This document shows positions 18,390-26,676 of a DNA stretch of 64,000 bases, one piece after another. How positions within the stretch are numbered: the first letter of the stretch is position 1; each line of letters begins with the position of its first letter. The DNA comes from Eubacteriaceae bacterium. Lineage in GTDB: Bacteria; Bacillota; Clostridia; Lachnospirales; Lachnospiraceae. The stretch spans positions 62,001-126,000 of the forward strand of contig CABJBF010000001.1 of NCBI GenBank assembly GCA_902363805.1, in the 5' to 3' direction. The position numbers and the translations under genes were made by a program. The notes beneath the pieces were generated by a model, which worked only from the letters and a program-made list of their open reading frames with translations, was not told the DNA's origin and did no database searches.

Positions 18390-18635
18390 ATTTGCTTGCT
18401 TGTTCGCATTTTAAAACAAATGTGAGAGAATAATTAATATATTGTTAATCAAACAACTGGTGAAAAATATAGGCTTAAAATAAATGTGAGAGAATAATTA
18501 TGCTAAGCCATATGCGAATTTGAACGAAAAAGATGAGAAGTTTACACTCATTTGACGGCATTCGTCATTTGCTTAAAAAATAATTGAATATGTGACTGCC
18601 AATTCGTTGAATTGAGTAATAGTCAGAATTATACT
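18390..18635. repeat. Intergenic region with a 25-bp direct repeat
   Basis: The string AAATGTGAGAGAATAATTA occurs twice, near 18419-18437 and 18483-18501, with flanking similarity (AAAACAAATG and AAATAAATG) and related GCNNNTTGTTCGCAT / CATATGCGAATTTGAACG segments around it. There is no ORF. These may be two copies of an operator in front of the MerR-like gene. MerR-type operators are normally dyads, so this is only a suggestion. Confidence 0.5.
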
Positions 18636-18679
18636 AATGTTAACAATAATTTGGAAATTATTGTTAACATTATTTTTTT
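18636..18679 (+). terminator. Terminator or attenuator just before the MerR-like gene
   Basis: A perfect 17-bp stem (AATGTTAACAATAATTT at 18636-18652 with its complement at 18655-18671) has a 2-base centre and is followed by TATTTTTTT. Only 11 bases later the start codon follows, with GGAGGGG between. A terminator this close to a start codon suggests that transcription into the gene is conditional, or that it ends upstream RNA and the gene uses a leader promoter I cannot see. Confidence 0.7.
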
Positions 18680-18689
18680 GGAGGGGAAA

Positions 18690-19541
18690 ATGGGAACACG
18701 ACGATATATTATTTCAGATGCATCTAAAATGCTAAAGGTAGAATCTCATGTGTTAAGATATTGGGAAGAAGAACTTGAGATAAAGATTCCCAGAAATGAA
18801 ATGGGACATCGATATTATACGGAAGAAAATATTGAATTACTTCGGAAAATAAGAGATTTAAAAGAACAGGGATATGGTCTAAGAACTATAAAAATGATGA
18901 TTAATGGAGAAATTGACATTAATCGTTCTAATCCTAATACAGTCAACATTAGAAATCTTTTTGACAAACCAAAGAGTGAAAAAAATACATTTTATAAAGA
19001 AGATGAAGAAGGAGGTAATAAAGGTGTAAATAATAAAGAAATTATGGATACAAAAACAAAAGATAATAGTGGAGACATAGAAAAATATAGAGGATTAGAA
19101 AATAAAACATCTTTAACTGAAAGTGTTAGCTCAGAAAGTAAAATGCAGCAATTTCAGGAAATTATGGGAAATATAGTTTCGAGAGCCTTAGAGGAAAATA
19201 CCGAAAGTATAGTTACCAGAGCGATAAATAAGTCGACACATAATATGTCTAAAGAAGTGAGTGATTGTGTGAGCGAAAAAGTATTGAAAGGTGTAGATTA
19301 TATTATTAGAATGCAGGATGAAAGAGAAGAAGAACGTTATCGAAAAATAGATGAAGTAATAAGAAAAAAACAAAGAAAGTCCAGAAAAGAGCGAAAAATG
19401 GAAAACCGCATTAATAAAGATGAAAAAGTTATGAACAAAAAAGCTGAAAGGGCTCGAAAAAAAGCCGAAAAAGAGCGAGTAAAGTCTGAAAAAAATAGGG
19501 AGAAGTCTAAAAAATTGGCATTTAGCACATTGAGTAAATAA
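18690..19541 (+). CDS. MerR-like helix-turn-helix protein with long basic coiled-coil tail
   Basis: I chose the ATG at 18690, directly after GGAGGGG, giving 283 residues. Residues 1-75 are a MerR-type winged helix (YIISDASKMLKVESHVLRYWEEELEIKIPRNEMGHRYYTEENIELLRKIRDLKEQGYGL). The middle is polar, with Asn and Lys, and the last ~70 residues are extremely basic and helical (repeats of ARKKAEKERVKSEKNREKSKK). It lacks the ligand domain of classic MerR regulators. The layout recalls chromosome-anchoring proteins such as RacA as much as a regulator; which it is cannot be told. Start and regulation are shaped by the hairpin directly upstream. Confidence 0.72.
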   Translation: MGTRRYIISDASKMLKVESHVLRYWEEELEIKIPRNEMGHRYYTEENIELLRKIRDLKEQGYGLRTIKMMINGEIDINRSNPNTVNIRNLFDKPKSEKNTFYKEDEEGGNKGVNNKEIMDTKTKDNSGDIEKYRGLENKTSLTESVSSESKMQQFQEIMGNIVSRALEENTESIVTRAINKSTHNMSKEVSDCVSEKVLKGVDYIIRMQDEREEERYRKIDEVIRKKQRKSRKERKMENRINKDEKVMNKKAERARKKAEKERVKSEKNREKSKKLAFSTLSK

Positions 19542-19587
19542 AATAATGTACATAGTGTACAAATTGTGACTAAATTATTAAAAAATA

Positions 19588-19615
19588 TTGACTAAATGAC
19601 GAAAAGTATTATAAT
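19588..19615 (+). promoter_or_regulatory. Sigma-A-type promoter for the tad locus
   Basis: TTGACT at 19588-19593 and perfect TATAAT at 19610-19615 have a 16-base spacer. The leader to the first gene is about 80 bases. Confidence 0.72.
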
Positions 19616-19703
19616 AATATTATCGTAGAGAAAACGTTTTGACACGTATAATACATAAAGTTTTTTCATGACGATGTAAGTAAATACAGAGGAGGAAACA
19701 GCG

Positions 19704-20357
19704 ATGGAATACGCGATATACGCGACGGTGGGTTTGCTCTCTGGATTGTGCTTTTACTATCTGGCGAGATACCAGATACAAGTAAGAAGTATATATGACA
19801 CAGAAAATAAAGGACAACGAATAAATAACATAGGTTACAGAATAGCATGGATGGTGGCTCCAGCTGTATTGTTTGTAGGTATAGCCCTTAAAGAATTTGA
19901 TTACTGGCAGACAGTGCGATATATGCTTATCATATTGATGGCAATAAATGTAGCAGGAATTGATATGCTGATAAGAAGAATACCTAACGCATTATTATTG
20001 GGGATGTTACTTTTACAGATATGCAACATAGTAATTACAAGTGGTGGGTTAGATGTGTTTATGGATACATTTTTTAATTCATTTATGGGATTGATAATTG
20101 CATATGTAATATTTGTTATTCCGGGGTTCTTAAAACTAAGGATTGGGGCTGGCGATGTGAAATATAGCGCCGTAATAGGTTTTATGTTGGGTCTTCAAGG
20201 TTATATTGAAGCAATGGCAGTGATGGGTTTTACAATATTTATCTATTATTTGTTCTTAAAAATCACAAGAAGAGGCAACTTAAAAACAGCAGCTCCTATG
20301 GCACCGTTTTTATCGGGAGGGGTTTTGGTTTCATTATTTTTCCCGTTAATTTATTAA
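19704..20357 (+). CDS. Type IV prepilin peptidase (A24 family, CpaA/TadV type)
   Basis: The 217-residue integral membrane aspartyl protease has the two A24 motifs: GIDMLIRRIPN near residue 88 and GAGDVKYSAVIG near 148. It lacks the N-terminal methylase domain of large PilD enzymes, as expected for tad-type peptidases. It should cut the leader of the Flp pilin and TadE encoded next. The start follows GAGGAGG. It is the first gene after a good promoter. Confidence 0.92.
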   Translation: MEYAIYATVGLLSGLCFYYLARYQIQVRSIYDTENKGQRINNIGYRIAWMVAPAVLFVGIALKEFDYWQTVRYMLIILMAINVAGIDMLIRRIPNALLLGMLLLQICNIVITSGGLDVFMDTFFNSFMGLIIAYVIFVIPGFLKLRIGAGDVKYSAVIGFMLGLQGYIEAMAVMGFTIFIYYLFLKITRRGNLKTAAPMAPFLSGGVLVSLFFPLIY

Positions 20358-20415
20358 ATTTATAATTAAGCACGACGGAGTAAAAGAGAGTCGTATGCAA
20401 GAAGGAGGAAATATT

Positions 20416-20592
20416 ATGAGAGATGTAAAGAATTTCTTAATGGATGAAGATGGACAGGGTATGGTTGAATACGGTCTTATCATCGGATTAGTAGCAATCG
20501 TTGTAATTGGTGCTTTAGCAGCATTAGGACCAAAGATTAAGGGAATGTTCGAAAAAGCAGGTACAGAGTTAGATAATGCTACTACAAATTAA
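20416..20592 (+). CDS. flp: Flp-type pilin
   Basis: This 58-residue prepilin starts at the ATG at 20416 after AAGGAGG. The leader MRDVKNFLMDEDG ends in the glycine cut site, followed by QGMVEY with the required Glu at +5 and Tyr at +6, and a hydrophobic helix (GLIIGLVAIVVIGALAALG). The mature pilin is about 45 residues and forms the fibre of a tight-adherence pilus. There is only one pilin gene here. A strong hairpin follows, which fits high pilin expression with partial read-through to the assembly genes. Confidence 0.95.
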   Translation: MRDVKNFLMDEDGQGMVEYGLIIGLVAIVVIGALAALGPKIKGMFEKAGTELDNATTN

Positions 20593-20626
20593 TAAAATAT
20601 TACAAAATGATTTTGTAATTTTGTTC

Positions 20627-20656
20627 AAAATAGAGGGGCAATAGCCCCTCTATTTT
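20627..20656 (+). terminator. Hairpin after flp (probable attenuator)
   Basis: AAAATAGAGGGGC (20627-20639) pairs perfectly with GCCCCTCTATTTT (20644-20656) around an AATA loop. A weaker ATTACAAAAT/ATTTTGTAAT hairpin lies just before it. It lies between pilin and TadE, so it probably sets the pilin-to-machinery ratio. Confidence 0.8.
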
Positions 20657-20690
20657 AGAATATGGAAAAAATATTTGAGAGGTAGCATCA

Positions 20691-21086
20691 ATGAAGAAAA
20701 GAGAAAATGGACAATCAGCTGTTGAATTTGCTTTGGTTTTGCCTATATTACTTTTGATTGTATGCGGAATATTGGATTTTGGGTGGTTATTTTACAATCA
20801 GTTATCTGTTGAAAACGCCTGCAGAGAAGGGGCACGTGTTGGGTGCGTGAATGCACAAGATGCACAATTAGATCAAATTGTAACCGATAAGGTGGAAGCA
20901 ATATTGCCGAAAAATCTTAAATCAGTAGTGGTTGATTCAAAACTTACAAATCCCACAAGTCCACTTGAGGGAGATTTAAAAGTTAACGTTAAGGCGGAAA
21001 TGAATACATTGACACCGGTTCTGGGAGTTATATATGGAAAGACTAAAGAACTATCGTATACAGTAACAATAAAAACGGAATCGTAG
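20691..21086 (+). CDS. tadE: TadE-like pseudopilin
   Basis: The 131-residue protein begins MKKRENGQSAVEFALVLPILLLIVCGILDFGWLFYNQ-like: a short basic leader, glycine cut site, Glu at +5 and a long hydrophobic helix, the TadE hallmark. The rest (ENACREGARVGCV, then a beta-rich tail) matches minor pilins of tad systems. It should be processed by the A24 peptidase upstream. It is followed by CpaB with a 44-base gap. Confidence 0.92.
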   Translation: MKKRENGQSAVEFALVLPILLLIVCGILDFGWLFYNQLSVENACREGARVGCVNAQDAQLDQIVTDKVEAILPKNLKSVVVDSKLTNPTSPLEGDLKVNVKAEMNTLTPVLGVIYGKTKELSYTVTIKTES

Positions 21087-21130
21087 ATTAATAAAACACT
21101 AAAAATAAGAAACAGAGGGGTACAAATACC

Positions 21131-21808
21131 ATGAAGAGAATTTATTTGATTGCACTTATAAGTGCGTTGGTTGCAGGAATTGCAACATATATGTTTGCAC
21201 AGTCAGTTATAAGCAACAATGATCCAAATAAAGATAAGACCGAGATTGTGTATGCAATATCAGACGTTCCGGCAGGAACACAGGTTACAGCTAATAATGT
21301 AAATAATTTTTTTAGTACTAGAATGATTGATAATGGTGCAATTGTAGATGGCGCAGTAAGAAGTCTTGATGAAGTTATAGGAAATACATCATCGGGTTAT
21401 ATTTATGCAGGTGAGCAGGTTTCAATAAAAAGATTTGGAACTGAACAGGAATCGAATGTCGGATTATCGTATAATCTCGCAGATGGAATGGTTGCATACA
21501 GTATGGCAGCAGATGGCGTTACGGGTGTAGATGGATATATCCTCCCAGGAGATACAGTAAATGTTTTGGCAATGAAGACAGGCGATGGTAAGGCTACTGT
21601 AGATACAGTTTTGAGCGATGTTAAAGTTTTAAAGATATCAACAAATGATGTAAATACAGATACAGCGAATGCAATAGTAACATATTCATCAATCACATTT
21701 GAGTTGTCATATGAAGATGCTGATATTTTATATGGAGTAGAAAATTCAGGAGAATATTCAGGTTATAAACTTATATTAAATAAGAGAACTGCGGAGGACG
21801 GAGAATAA
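21131..21808 (+). CDS. cpaB: CpaB/RcpC-like pilus assembly protein (SAF domain)
   Basis: The 225-residue protein has an N-terminal membrane helix (IYLIALISALVAGIATYMFAQ), then a SAF-type beta-clip domain at ~40-105 (AISDVPAGTQVTANNV, GYIYAGEQVSIKRF) and an RcpC-like domain at ~110-200 (GYILPGDTVNVLAM). In didermic bacteria CpaB supports the secretin. In this monoderm, with no secretin gene in view, it probably spans membrane and wall as a periplasm-side scaffold. It ends one base before the tadZ start codon. Confidence 0.88.
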   Translation: MKRIYLIALISALVAGIATYMFAQSVISNNDPNKDKTEIVYAISDVPAGTQVTANNVNNFFSTRMIDNGAIVDGAVRSLDEVIGNTSSGYIYAGEQVSIKRFGTEQESNVGLSYNLADGMVAYSMAADGVTGVDGYILPGDTVNVLAMKTGDGKATVDTVLSDVKVLKISTNDVNTDTANAIVTYSSITFELSYEDADILYGVENSGEYSGYKLILNKRTAEDGE

Positions 21809-21809
21809 T

Positions 21810-22946
21810 ATGGAAAGTATAAAAGTTGTTATTATTTCAGAAGATACATCAATTCGTGTTAATTTGAAGAAAAAATTAGCAGATAGAGATATTCAAATTG
21901 TTGGTTATGCAGATTTTAAAGACGAATCAAGATTGAAAATAGATGGATTATTTCCGGATGTAGTTATTGTTGGTGTTAAAGTACCAATCGACCCGGAAGT
22001 ATTTTCATTCGTTGAAAGTATGAAATTCCAAAGTAAAGGATGCGCAGCAGTTGTAGCTACAGACGATGTAACCGTTGATTTAGTAAACTATGCAGCAAGA
22101 TTTGGAATAAGACAGGTATTACCTTTGGATATGAAGGATAATGAATTTTATTCAAGAGTAGTACAGGTTAATGAATACGAAAAAGTAATTCAGGCACAGT
22201 TAAACATTCAGAAAAGAGTAAGATCAAAAGTAATTGCATTTTTCGGATGTAAAGGTGGTACAGGAAAGTCCGTAATGGCAACAAACCTTGCTGTTGCATT
22301 ATCCAAGAGGGGAAGCAATGTTATTCTTTTAGATATGGACTTAAGATTTGGAGATCAGAATATTCTTTTAGATTTAGAACCTAAGGATACAATTGTTGAG
22401 TTAGCGCAGGACCCTGAAGGAATATCAATTGAAAGAGTTAATTCTTTTAGTATAATGCATTCTTCAGGTGTAGTATTACTTGCAGCACCAAAGAGTCCTG
22501 AATATGCCGAATATATTAAACCGGAACATGTTACAAAGGTTATACGTAGTGTAAGACCATATTATGAATATGTAATAGTTGATTTAGGAACGAATTTTAG
22601 TGATGAAACAATAGCGGCATTACAGGAATGTGATGAGATTATGATTGTAAATAATCCTGATATTTTATCGCTTAAAGCAGCAAAATCAGCTGTAAGTATA
22701 TTGGAACAGTTAGGAATAAAAGAAAAAGCAAGATTAGTAATGAATAAGAATGTTAACAGCTTAATCCGAATGAAGGATTTCGAATCAATGTTGGAGATAC
22801 CATTTTACGCTTCAATATCATCGGATAAGATGTTTAACAGTAGTGTAAATAAAGGAGAACCGTTTGTATTAAGAACAAGTAGAACGGTGGCTGCAAAAGA
22901 ATTCTCAAGTTTTATACAAAGGGTTATTGCGGATAAAGGTGAGTAA
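21810..22946 (+). CDS. tadZ: TadZ/CpaE-type ATPase of the pilus locus
   Basis: The 378-residue protein has a receiver-like N-terminal domain (~1-125, VVIISEDTSIRVNLKKKL) that lacks a clear phospho-acceptor motif, and a MinD/ParA-like ATPase at ~135-370 with deviant Walker A CKGGTGKSVMATNLAVAL near residue 148 and LLDMDLRFGDQNILLDL near 170. CpaE/TadZ proteins place the pilus machine at the pole or membrane site. It overlaps the cpaB end closely (one-base gap), so it is translated from the same message. Confidence 0.9.
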   Translation: MESIKVVIISEDTSIRVNLKKKLADRDIQIVGYADFKDESRLKIDGLFPDVVIVGVKVPIDPEVFSFVESMKFQSKGCAAVVATDDVTVDLVNYAARFGIRQVLPLDMKDNEFYSRVVQVNEYEKVIQAQLNIQKRVRSKVIAFFGCKGGTGKSVMATNLAVALSKRGSNVILLDMDLRFGDQNILLDLEPKDTIVELAQDPEGISIERVNSFSIMHSSGVVLLAAPKSPEYAEYIKPEHVTKVIRSVRPYYEYVIVDLGTNFSDETIAALQECDEIMIVNNPDILSLKAAKSAVSILEQLGIKEKARLVMNKNVNSLIRMKDFESMLEIPFYASISSDKMFNSSVNKGEPFVLRTSRTVAAKEFSSFIQRVIADKGE

Positions 22947-22967
22947 ATAGTCGGAGGTTAATCGTAT

Positions 22968-24320
22968 ATGGGATTACTTGACATAATAGAAAAGAATAAG
23001 GAAGAAAATGGGGAAGAAACAACTAATCAACAACAGAAAAAAGTTGAGGAGGTAAAGGAAGTAAAGGTTGAAGACCCATATGATTCTGTAAAGAAAATGA
23101 TTCACGGAAGAATTATTTTGACATTAAACAGAGCAGGAAAGGCTACTGTCGATAGAGATGAAATGGAAAAACTTCTTACGGAAGAAGTTGACAAGGATGA
23201 GTACAATATTCCGAGAGTTGAAAGAAAACCGATAGTAAAGACTTTATTAGATGATATATTAGGATATGGTCCAATTCAGGATTTGATTGATAGCGATAAT
23301 TGTAGTGAAATAATGGTTAATGGACCAGATCATGTATATATTGAACAAAAAGGGAAATTGGTTCTTACAGATATAAAATTTAGAGATGAAGAACATCTTA
23401 TGAATATTATTGACAGAATCGTTACTCAGGTTGGGCGACATGTAGATGAAGCAAGTCCGATGGTTGATGCCAGACTTCCTGACGGCTCCCGTGTAAATGC
23501 TATTATTCCACCGATATCACTTATTGGAGCAGTACTTACAATTCGTAAATTTAGCTCTACACCGGTAACAGCAGCACAGTTAGTTGAATGGGGGTCATTA
23601 AACCCGGTAATGCTTTCTTTTTTAGAAGCGTGTGTTAAAGGAAAATTAAATATAGTAGTATCTGGTGGTACCGGTTCAGGTAAAACAACATTGTTGAATG
23701 TATTATCATCGTATATTCCTGAAGACGAACGTATTGTAACAATCGAAGATGCAGCGGAAGTTCAGTTACATCAGGAACATGTTATTACACTTGAATGTAG
23801 ACCGGCAAACCTTGAAGGTAAAGGAGCAATAACAATTAGAGCTCTTGTAAAGAATGCATTGAGAATGAGACCTGACCGTATTATTGTCGGGGAAGTTCGT
23901 TCTGAAGAAACATTGGACATGCTTCAGGCTATGAATACAGGCCATGACGGATCATTAACTACGACTCATGCAAACTCTCCTAGAGATGCTATGTCTCGTA
24001 TTGAAACAATGGTTATGATGTCTGGTATGGAATTGCCGGTAAAGGCAATTAGAGATCAGGCTTCCTCAGCTATAGATTTAATAATACAGCAGAGCAGACT
24101 TAGAGATGGATCCAGAAAAGTAACTTCCATTACAGAGGTTGTTGGTATGGAAGGTGATGTTGTAAGTTTGCAGGATATTTTTGTCTTTGAAACAGATGGA
24201 ACAACGGATTCTAGAGGAAAGTTTAAGGGACAATTTAGAGCAACAGGTGTAGTTCCAAAGTGTATTGAAAAGATTAGAGGAAATGGGGTTGTTGTAAAGA
24301 ATGAATGGTTTACTAATTAG
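22968..24320 (+). CDS. tadA: Secretion ATPase TadA/CpaF
   Basis: The 450-residue hexameric motor has Walker A SGGTGSGKTTLLN near residue 230, the aspartate box IVTIEDAAEVQLHQEH near 257, Walker B DRIIVGEVRSEE near 303 and the His box GSLTTTHANSPRDA near 326. The N-terminal ~60 residues are charged. It powers Flp pilus extension. Its end overlaps the start of tadB by about 20 bases, showing translational coupling. Confidence 0.96.
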   Translation: MGLLDIIEKNKEENGEETTNQQQKKVEEVKEVKVEDPYDSVKKMIHGRIILTLNRAGKATVDRDEMEKLLTEEVDKDEYNIPRVERKPIVKTLLDDILGYGPIQDLIDSDNCSEIMVNGPDHVYIEQKGKLVLTDIKFRDEEHLMNIIDRIVTQVGRHVDEASPMVDARLPDGSRVNAIIPPISLIGAVLTIRKFSSTPVTAAQLVEWGSLNPVMLSFLEACVKGKLNIVVSGGTGSGKTTLLNVLSSYIPEDERIVTIEDAAEVQLHQEHVITLECRPANLEGKGAITIRALVKNALRMRPDRIIVGEVRSEETLDMLQAMNTGHDGSLTTTHANSPRDAMSRIETMVMMSGMELPVKAIRDQASSAIDLIIQQSRLRDGSRKVTSITEVVGMEGDVVSLQDIFVFETDGTTDSRGKFKGQFRATGVVPKCIEKIRGNGVVVKNEWFTN

Positions 24321-25275
24321 TATGATTTCCTTAGTTGTGGTCATGATGGGAGTTACATTTGTGCTTGTTACAACTATAGTTGGTAAAATAACTGAAAACA
24401 GCAGAAATGTAAAACGAAGAGAAGATTACATCGTAGGAAAGAAAAAGGAAGAAAAAAAAGTTGCAAAAACTGAGCAACAAAAAAATAATAAAAAGCAGTC
24501 TGTAAATAACAATAAAAGTATATTTACAAAAATTAATAAAATATTAGCTGAAGAATTGGAAAAAAGTGATATTTCGAGAAAACCTGAAGATTTTATTATA
24601 ATATGGATAATTATAACATTTGTTCCGGGATTATTGTTTATACTTATTTTTAAGAATCAGTTAATAGCACCTATGCTTATGATAATAGGAGCTGTTGCAC
24701 CTATCCTATACATGAAAAATAAACAAAAAAAGAGACGAGATATGTTTGAATCTCAATTGAGTGATGCTTTAATGATTGCAAGTAACTGTTTAAAATCAGG
24801 ATTAACATTCAATCAGGCTATGGACACAATTTCAAATGAATGTGATGATCCTATAAAGTCAGAGTTTAAGAGAACTGTTAACGAAATAACTTTTGGTAGT
24901 TCGCAGGATGATGCATTAGAGGCGATGGCTGAAAGAGTAAAGAGTGAAGATTTTAATCTCGTTGTTTCTGCGGTTAGTGTTCAAAGACAGACAGGTGGTA
25001 ATTTGTCAGAGATACTTGATACGATAGCTGGAACAATTCGTGAACGATATAAAATTAAAGGAGAGATAAAAACTATGACAGGACAGGGGCGAGTATCTGG
25101 AATTATAATTGGGGTATTACCTATTGTGCTGTTACTTGTAATGAGCTTAATTAATAAGGACCTAATAATGACATTGTTCACTACAATGATAGGAAAGATT
25201 TTATTAGTTATATCAATTTGCTTAGAAACTATAGGGGCGATTATTATCAATAAAATTGTTACTATTAAGTTCTAA
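24301..25275 (+). CDS. tadB: TadB-type inner-membrane platform protein
   Basis: The 324-residue protein has an N-terminal membrane helix, a charged Lys-rich stretch (~30-80), two central helices (~98-135), a T2SSF domain (~155-285, with SDALMIASNCLKSGLTFNQAMDTIS and VSVQRQTGGNLSEIL) and C-terminal helices. It pairs with TadC as the membrane platform on which TadA acts. The start overlaps tadA. An in-frame ATG near 24322 might be the true start if the first few residues are not made. Confidence 0.92.
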   Translation: MNGLLISMISLVVVMMGVTFVLVTTIVGKITENSRNVKRREDYIVGKKKEEKKVAKTEQQKNNKKQSVNNNKSIFTKINKILAEELEKSDISRKPEDFIIIWIIITFVPGLLFILIFKNQLIAPMLMIIGAVAPILYMKNKQKKRRDMFESQLSDALMIASNCLKSGLTFNQAMDTISNECDDPIKSEFKRTVNEITFGSSQDDALEAMAERVKSEDFNLVVSAVSVQRQTGGNLSEILDTIAGTIRERYKIKGEIKTMTGQGRVSGIIIGVLPIVLLLVMSLINKDLIMTLFTTMIGKILLVISICLETIGAIIINKIVTIKF

Positions 25276-25290
25276 AAGGAGAAAAAATAA

Positions 25291-26193
25291 ATGGAATTTA
25301 TGGTATTGGCAATTAGTGTATTAGTTTTCTTCATTGTTTCGTCTATTGGATACAATATAGGAAAAGAAGCTGATGCAAAAGAAAGAAAAATAGAGTACAT
25401 AAGTGGGAAAAAGAAAGTACAAAATGAAAAGGAAGGAGAGAAATCCTCAAAAAGGTTTCTGTCATCTCAAATACAGGCGATTAACAATATGGCGAATAGA
25501 AGCGCAGCAAACGTAAAGAAAAATGCTAAGTACAAACTTGTTGAAAAACAATTAAGGTTAGCAGGACTTTCTATAAGCCCAGAAAACTTTTTGTTTTACA
25601 AAAAAGCAATTATGGTATTAATAGTGGTAGTTATGGCTTTTATTGCTGCTATTACAAAAATGATTCTGCTTGTATTAGTTGGATTGCTTATAGCTTTATT
25701 ATTACCTAATATGTATTTGAATGGAAAGGTGAAAAGTTATCAGCAGGGAATAAGAGATCAATTGCCTGACACAATGGATTTGTTAGGCGTATGTATTGAA
25801 TCAGGATTAAGCTTTGATGCATCTTTATTGAAGGTGTCAGAAAGAATGGAAGGTCCGTTTATAGATGAATTGTTAAAATTATATAGACAGATTCAGATGG
25901 GTGTACCAAGAAGTGAGGCATTGAAGAATATGGCAAATGCATCAGAGATACCGGAATTGAAGACTTTTATTGCTGCTTTGGCACAGGCAACTCAGTTAGG
26001 TATTCCGATGAATAATATTATGAAAGTACAATCTGAAACATTAAGGGAAACAAGAATGCAGATGGCAAGAGAAAAAGGACAGAAAGCACCAGTTAAGATG
26101 CTTTTACCTATGGTAGGTCTTATTTTCCCGGTGCTATTTATCGTTATTCTAGGTCCTGTTGTAATTAATGTTATGGATATGGGAATTTTTTAA
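25291..26193 (+). CDS. tadC: TadC-type inner-membrane platform protein
   Basis: The 300-residue T2SSF-family protein has an N-terminal helix, two central helices (~105-145), the cytoplasmic T2SSF core (DQLPDTMDLLGVCIESGLSFDASLLKVSERM near 160) and a final hydrophobic pair of segments. It has 15 bases from tadB and an AAAGGAG site. It completes the core secretion machine. Confidence 0.92.
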   Translation: MEFMVLAISVLVFFIVSSIGYNIGKEADAKERKIEYISGKKKVQNEKEGEKSSKRFLSSQIQAINNMANRSAANVKKNAKYKLVEKQLRLAGLSISPENFLFYKKAIMVLIVVVMAFIAAITKMILLVLVGLLIALLLPNMYLNGKVKSYQQGIRDQLPDTMDLLGVCIESGLSFDASLLKVSERMEGPFIDELLKLYRQIQMGVPRSEALKNMANASEIPELKTFIAALAQATQLGIPMNNIMKVQSETLRETRMQMAREKGQKAPVKMLLPMVGLIFPVLFIVILGPVVINVMDMGIF

Positions 26194-26257
26194 AGAAAAA
26201 GTAAAAATAATTTGAATTAATAATGCAAATTTATAAAAAAAGTGATAGAATCGAGGT

Positions 26258-26599
26258 ATGGATATGGTTATAACGTGTGATAGTCAGATTATATGCACGA
26301 AAGCTGAATATGCAAATACATTTTTTAAAAGATTTAAAGGACTTATGGGTCGTAAATCTTTAGCGGAAGGAGCAGGACTTTTAATTGAACCGTGTAACCA
26401 GATACATACATTCGGTATGAAGTTTGCTATAGACACATTGACATTGGATAAAGATGATGTGATTTTGTATATAGACCATGAAATTCAACCGGGAAAAATA
26501 AGAAAAATGGTTTCGAAGGGCAGAAGGGTGTTAGAATTGCCAAGCGGAACTGCAAATAAATATATGTTACAGGTTGGACAAGTTATTTCAGTGGAGTAG
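26258..26599 (+). CDS. DUF192 family protein
   Basis: The 113-residue protein carries the DUF192 pattern: ANTFFKRFKGLMGRKSLAEGAGLLIEPCNQIHTFGMKFAIDTLTLDKDD, with the conserved GLMGR near 31 and C-x-x-I-HTFGMKF near 47-56. The function of the family is unknown. It often sits beside or inside tad loci, and this copy directly follows tadC by 65 bases. No signal peptide is visible. The start could be ATG 26258 or 26264; the latter is spaced better from GAGG. Confidence 0.85.
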   Translation: MDMVITCDSQIICTKAEYANTFFKRFKGLMGRKSLAEGAGLLIEPCNQIHTFGMKFAIDTLTLDKDDVILYIDHEIQPGKIRKMVSKGRRVLELPSGTANKYMLQVGQVISVE

Positions 26600-26676
26600 G
26601 AAACATTGAAATTGGACTCCAGCATTTATGCATTTCAATTGAAATGTAAAAAATCTAGGAAAAGGAGTTGAGAAGT

